DNA from: Paracoccaceae bacterium
Lineage (GTDB): Bacteria; Pseudomonadota; Alphaproteobacteria; Rhodobacterales; Rhodobacteraceae
Reading direction: 5' to 3'
Length of the DNA stretch: 36,199 nt
Assembly: GCA_007121115.1 (NCBI GenBank)
Contig: SKMI01000240.1
Span: 1 to 36,199 of the forward strand
The notes under the pieces are model-generated. The model ran no database searches and was not told the DNA's origin. It worked only from the letters and a program-made list of their open reading frames with translations. The first letter of the stretch is position 1. Each line of letters starts with the position of its first letter. Both the position numbers and the translations under genes were made by a program. Positions 35,088 through 36,199 of this stretch are shown here, one piece after another.

Positions 35088-36199
35088 GCGGGTCCTCCGT
35101 TGGTGAAGCGCTGCGCAAAGCGCGCACGCAGTTCGGCCTTTTGCACCTTGCCCATGGTGTTGCGCGGCAGCGCGGGCAGGATTTCGTAGGCCTTTGGCTG
35201 TTTGTAGCGCGCAAGCCGGTCCTGCAACAAGGCCTCCAGAGTGGCGGCGTCGGGGGCGGCCCCCTCGGACGGGACCACCACGCCCAGAACCGCCTCGCCG
35301 AAATCGGGGTGCGGGACGCCGATCACGGCGGACTCCAGCACGCCGGGGGCCTCGTCCAGCAGCAGCTCCACCTCCTTGGGGTAAACGTTGTAGCCGCCCG
35401 AGATGATCAGGTCCTTGGCCCGGCCCACGATGTGCAGGTAGCCGTCACCATCGAAGCGGCCCAGATCGCCGGTGATGAAGTAGCCGTTGGCGCGCTTCTC
35501 CTCGGCGGTCTTGTCGGGCATGTTCCAGTAACCGGCGAAGACATTCGGGCCGCGCACCTCGATCATGCCGGTTTCGCCCTGTGGCAGTTCGGTGCCGGTT
35601 TCGGGGTCAGTGACGATCACCTCCACTCCGGCCAGCGGCAGGCCCACGGTGCCCGCCCGGCGGTCCCCGTCATAGGGGTTCGAGGTGTTCATGTTGGTTT
35701 CCGTCATCCCGTAGCGTTCGAGGATGCGGTGCCCGGTGCGGGTGTGGAAGGCCTCGTGCGTCTCGGCCAGCAGCGGCGCGGAGCCGGAGGTGAAAAGCCG
35801 CATGTGCGCGACCAGCTCGCGGGTGAAGCGCGGGTCGGCCAGCAGGCGGGTGTAGAAGGTCGGCACCCCCATCATCGCCGTGGCGCGGGGCAGATCGGCG
35901 ATGACTGCATCCAGATTGAAACCCGGATGCAGCAGCATCGCGCCGCCGGTCAGCAACACCGTGTTGGTGGCCACGAACAGCCCGTGGGTGTGGAACACCG
36001 GCAGCGCATGCAGCAGCACATCCCGATCCGCGAAGCGCCAGGCGCGGGCCAGCACTTCGGCGTTGGACAAGAGGTTGCCGTGCGTCAGCATCGCCCCCTT
36101 CGACCGCCCCGTGGTGCCCGAGGTGTAGAGCAGCCCGGCCAGGTCGTTCACGTCCCGCGCCACCGGGGCGGTTTCGGGGGCGGCGGTCATGGCCTCGGC
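35084..36199 (-). CDS. matB: Malonate-CoA ligase-like AMP-forming synthetase (C-terminal part)
   Basis: ATP-dependent acyl-CoA synthetase, closest in my reading to malonyl-CoA synthetase MatB. The frame stays open to the window edge, so the N-terminus (roughly 130 residues of about 500) is missing; the ATG at 36190 is internal. Motifs seen are LLYTSGTTGRSKGAMLTHGNL (P-loop), ALPVFHTHGLFVATNTVLL, RLFTSGSAPLLAETHEAF, ERYGMTETNMNTSNPYDGDRRAGTVGLPL, GYFITGDLGRFDGDGYLHIVGRAKDLIISGGYNVYPKEVE, and the C-terminal lysine in LPRNTMGKVQKAELR. The MTETNMNTSNPYDGDR string is very MatB-like. Malonate as substrate is inference. Confidence 0.88.
   Translation of the reverse strand, partial: AEAMTAAPETAPVARDVNDLAGLLYTSGTTGRSKGAMLTHGNLLSNAEVLARAWRFADRDVLLHALPVFHTHGLFVATNTVLLTGGAMLLHPGFNLDAVIADLPRATAMMGVPTFYTRLLADPRFTRELVAHMRLFTSGSAPLLAETHEAFHTRTGHRILERYGMTETNMNTSNPYDGDRRAGTVGLPLAGVEVIVTDPETGTELPQGETGMIEVRGPNVFAGYWNMPDKTAEEKRANGYFITGDLGRFDGDGYLHIVGRAKDLIISGGYNVYPKEVELLLDEAPGVLESAVIGVPHPDFGEAVLGVVVPSEGAAPDAATLEALLQDRLARYKQPKAYEILPALPRNTMGKVQKAELRARFAQRFTNGGPA

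Overview
The window is a high-GC, densely packed stretch of an alphaproteobacterial chromosome, most likely from the family Rhodobacteraceae (Roseobacter/Rhodobacter group). The reasons are the complex I operon with small extra reading frames between its subunit genes, a NuoE with a C-terminal helix-hairpin-helix tail, an apparent RibB-X fusion in which the GTP cyclohydrolase II part has lost its zinc cysteines, and several small families I know mainly from this group (DUF2948, DUF5333, DUF5337, DUF6456 and DUF6477 by recall; no database was searched). All functions are read from the sequence and family knowledge.

Layout. (1) 1-13860, minus strand: the nuo operon for NADH:quinone oxidoreductase, from nuoA (TTG start behind a strong Shine-Dalgarno) through B, C, D, E, F, G, H, I, J, K, L to a truncated nuoM at the window edge. 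Four non-subunit genes lie inside it: a two-helix membrane protein (E/F gap), a secreted small protein (F/G gap), a lipoprotein (G/H gap) and a short coiled-coil protein (H/I gap). A candidate sigma70-type promoter precedes nuoA. (2) 14059-17295, minus: a 58-residue basic protein missed by the ORF track, murA, a DUF2948 gene and hisD. (3) 17385-19116, plus: tRNA-Thr(GGT) and an M32 carboxypeptidase, convergent with a ketopantoate-reductase-like gene across a strong hairpin. (4) 20527-23613, minus: a PaaG-like enoyl-CoA hydratase/isomerase, ribBX, ribH and nusB. (5) 23802-27153, minus: ccmF-ccmH for cytochrome c maturation and a GntR/FCD regulator. (6) 27267-29738, plus: a HAD pyrimidine 5'-nucleotidase, two tandem and apparently paralogous small membrane proteins, and a UbiH-like flavin monooxygenase. 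(7) 29749-31623: a divergent pair, DUF6456-like HTH protein and DUF6477-like protein. (8) 31785-36199, minus: a matB-like malonate-CoA ligase (truncated by the window end), a quinone oxidoreductase, a second GntR/FCD regulator and a class III aminotransferase.

The genes are mostly core metabolism: respiration, cytochrome c and quinone assembly, cell wall precursor, histidine and riboflavin synthesis. No insertion sequence, prophage, CRISPR array or defence system is visible. The less ordinary material is (a) the conserved-looking extra genes of the nuo operon, (b) a 25-bp inverted repeat whose loop is a perfect G-quadruplex motif, (c) a 17-nt motif found twice downstream of minus-strand gene ends, (d) promoters that abut start codons and predict leaderless mRNAs for ccmF and the nucleotidase gene, (e) a perfect AATTTGATCAAATT palindrome beside the aminotransferase promoter, and (f) a pair of tandem small membrane proteins.
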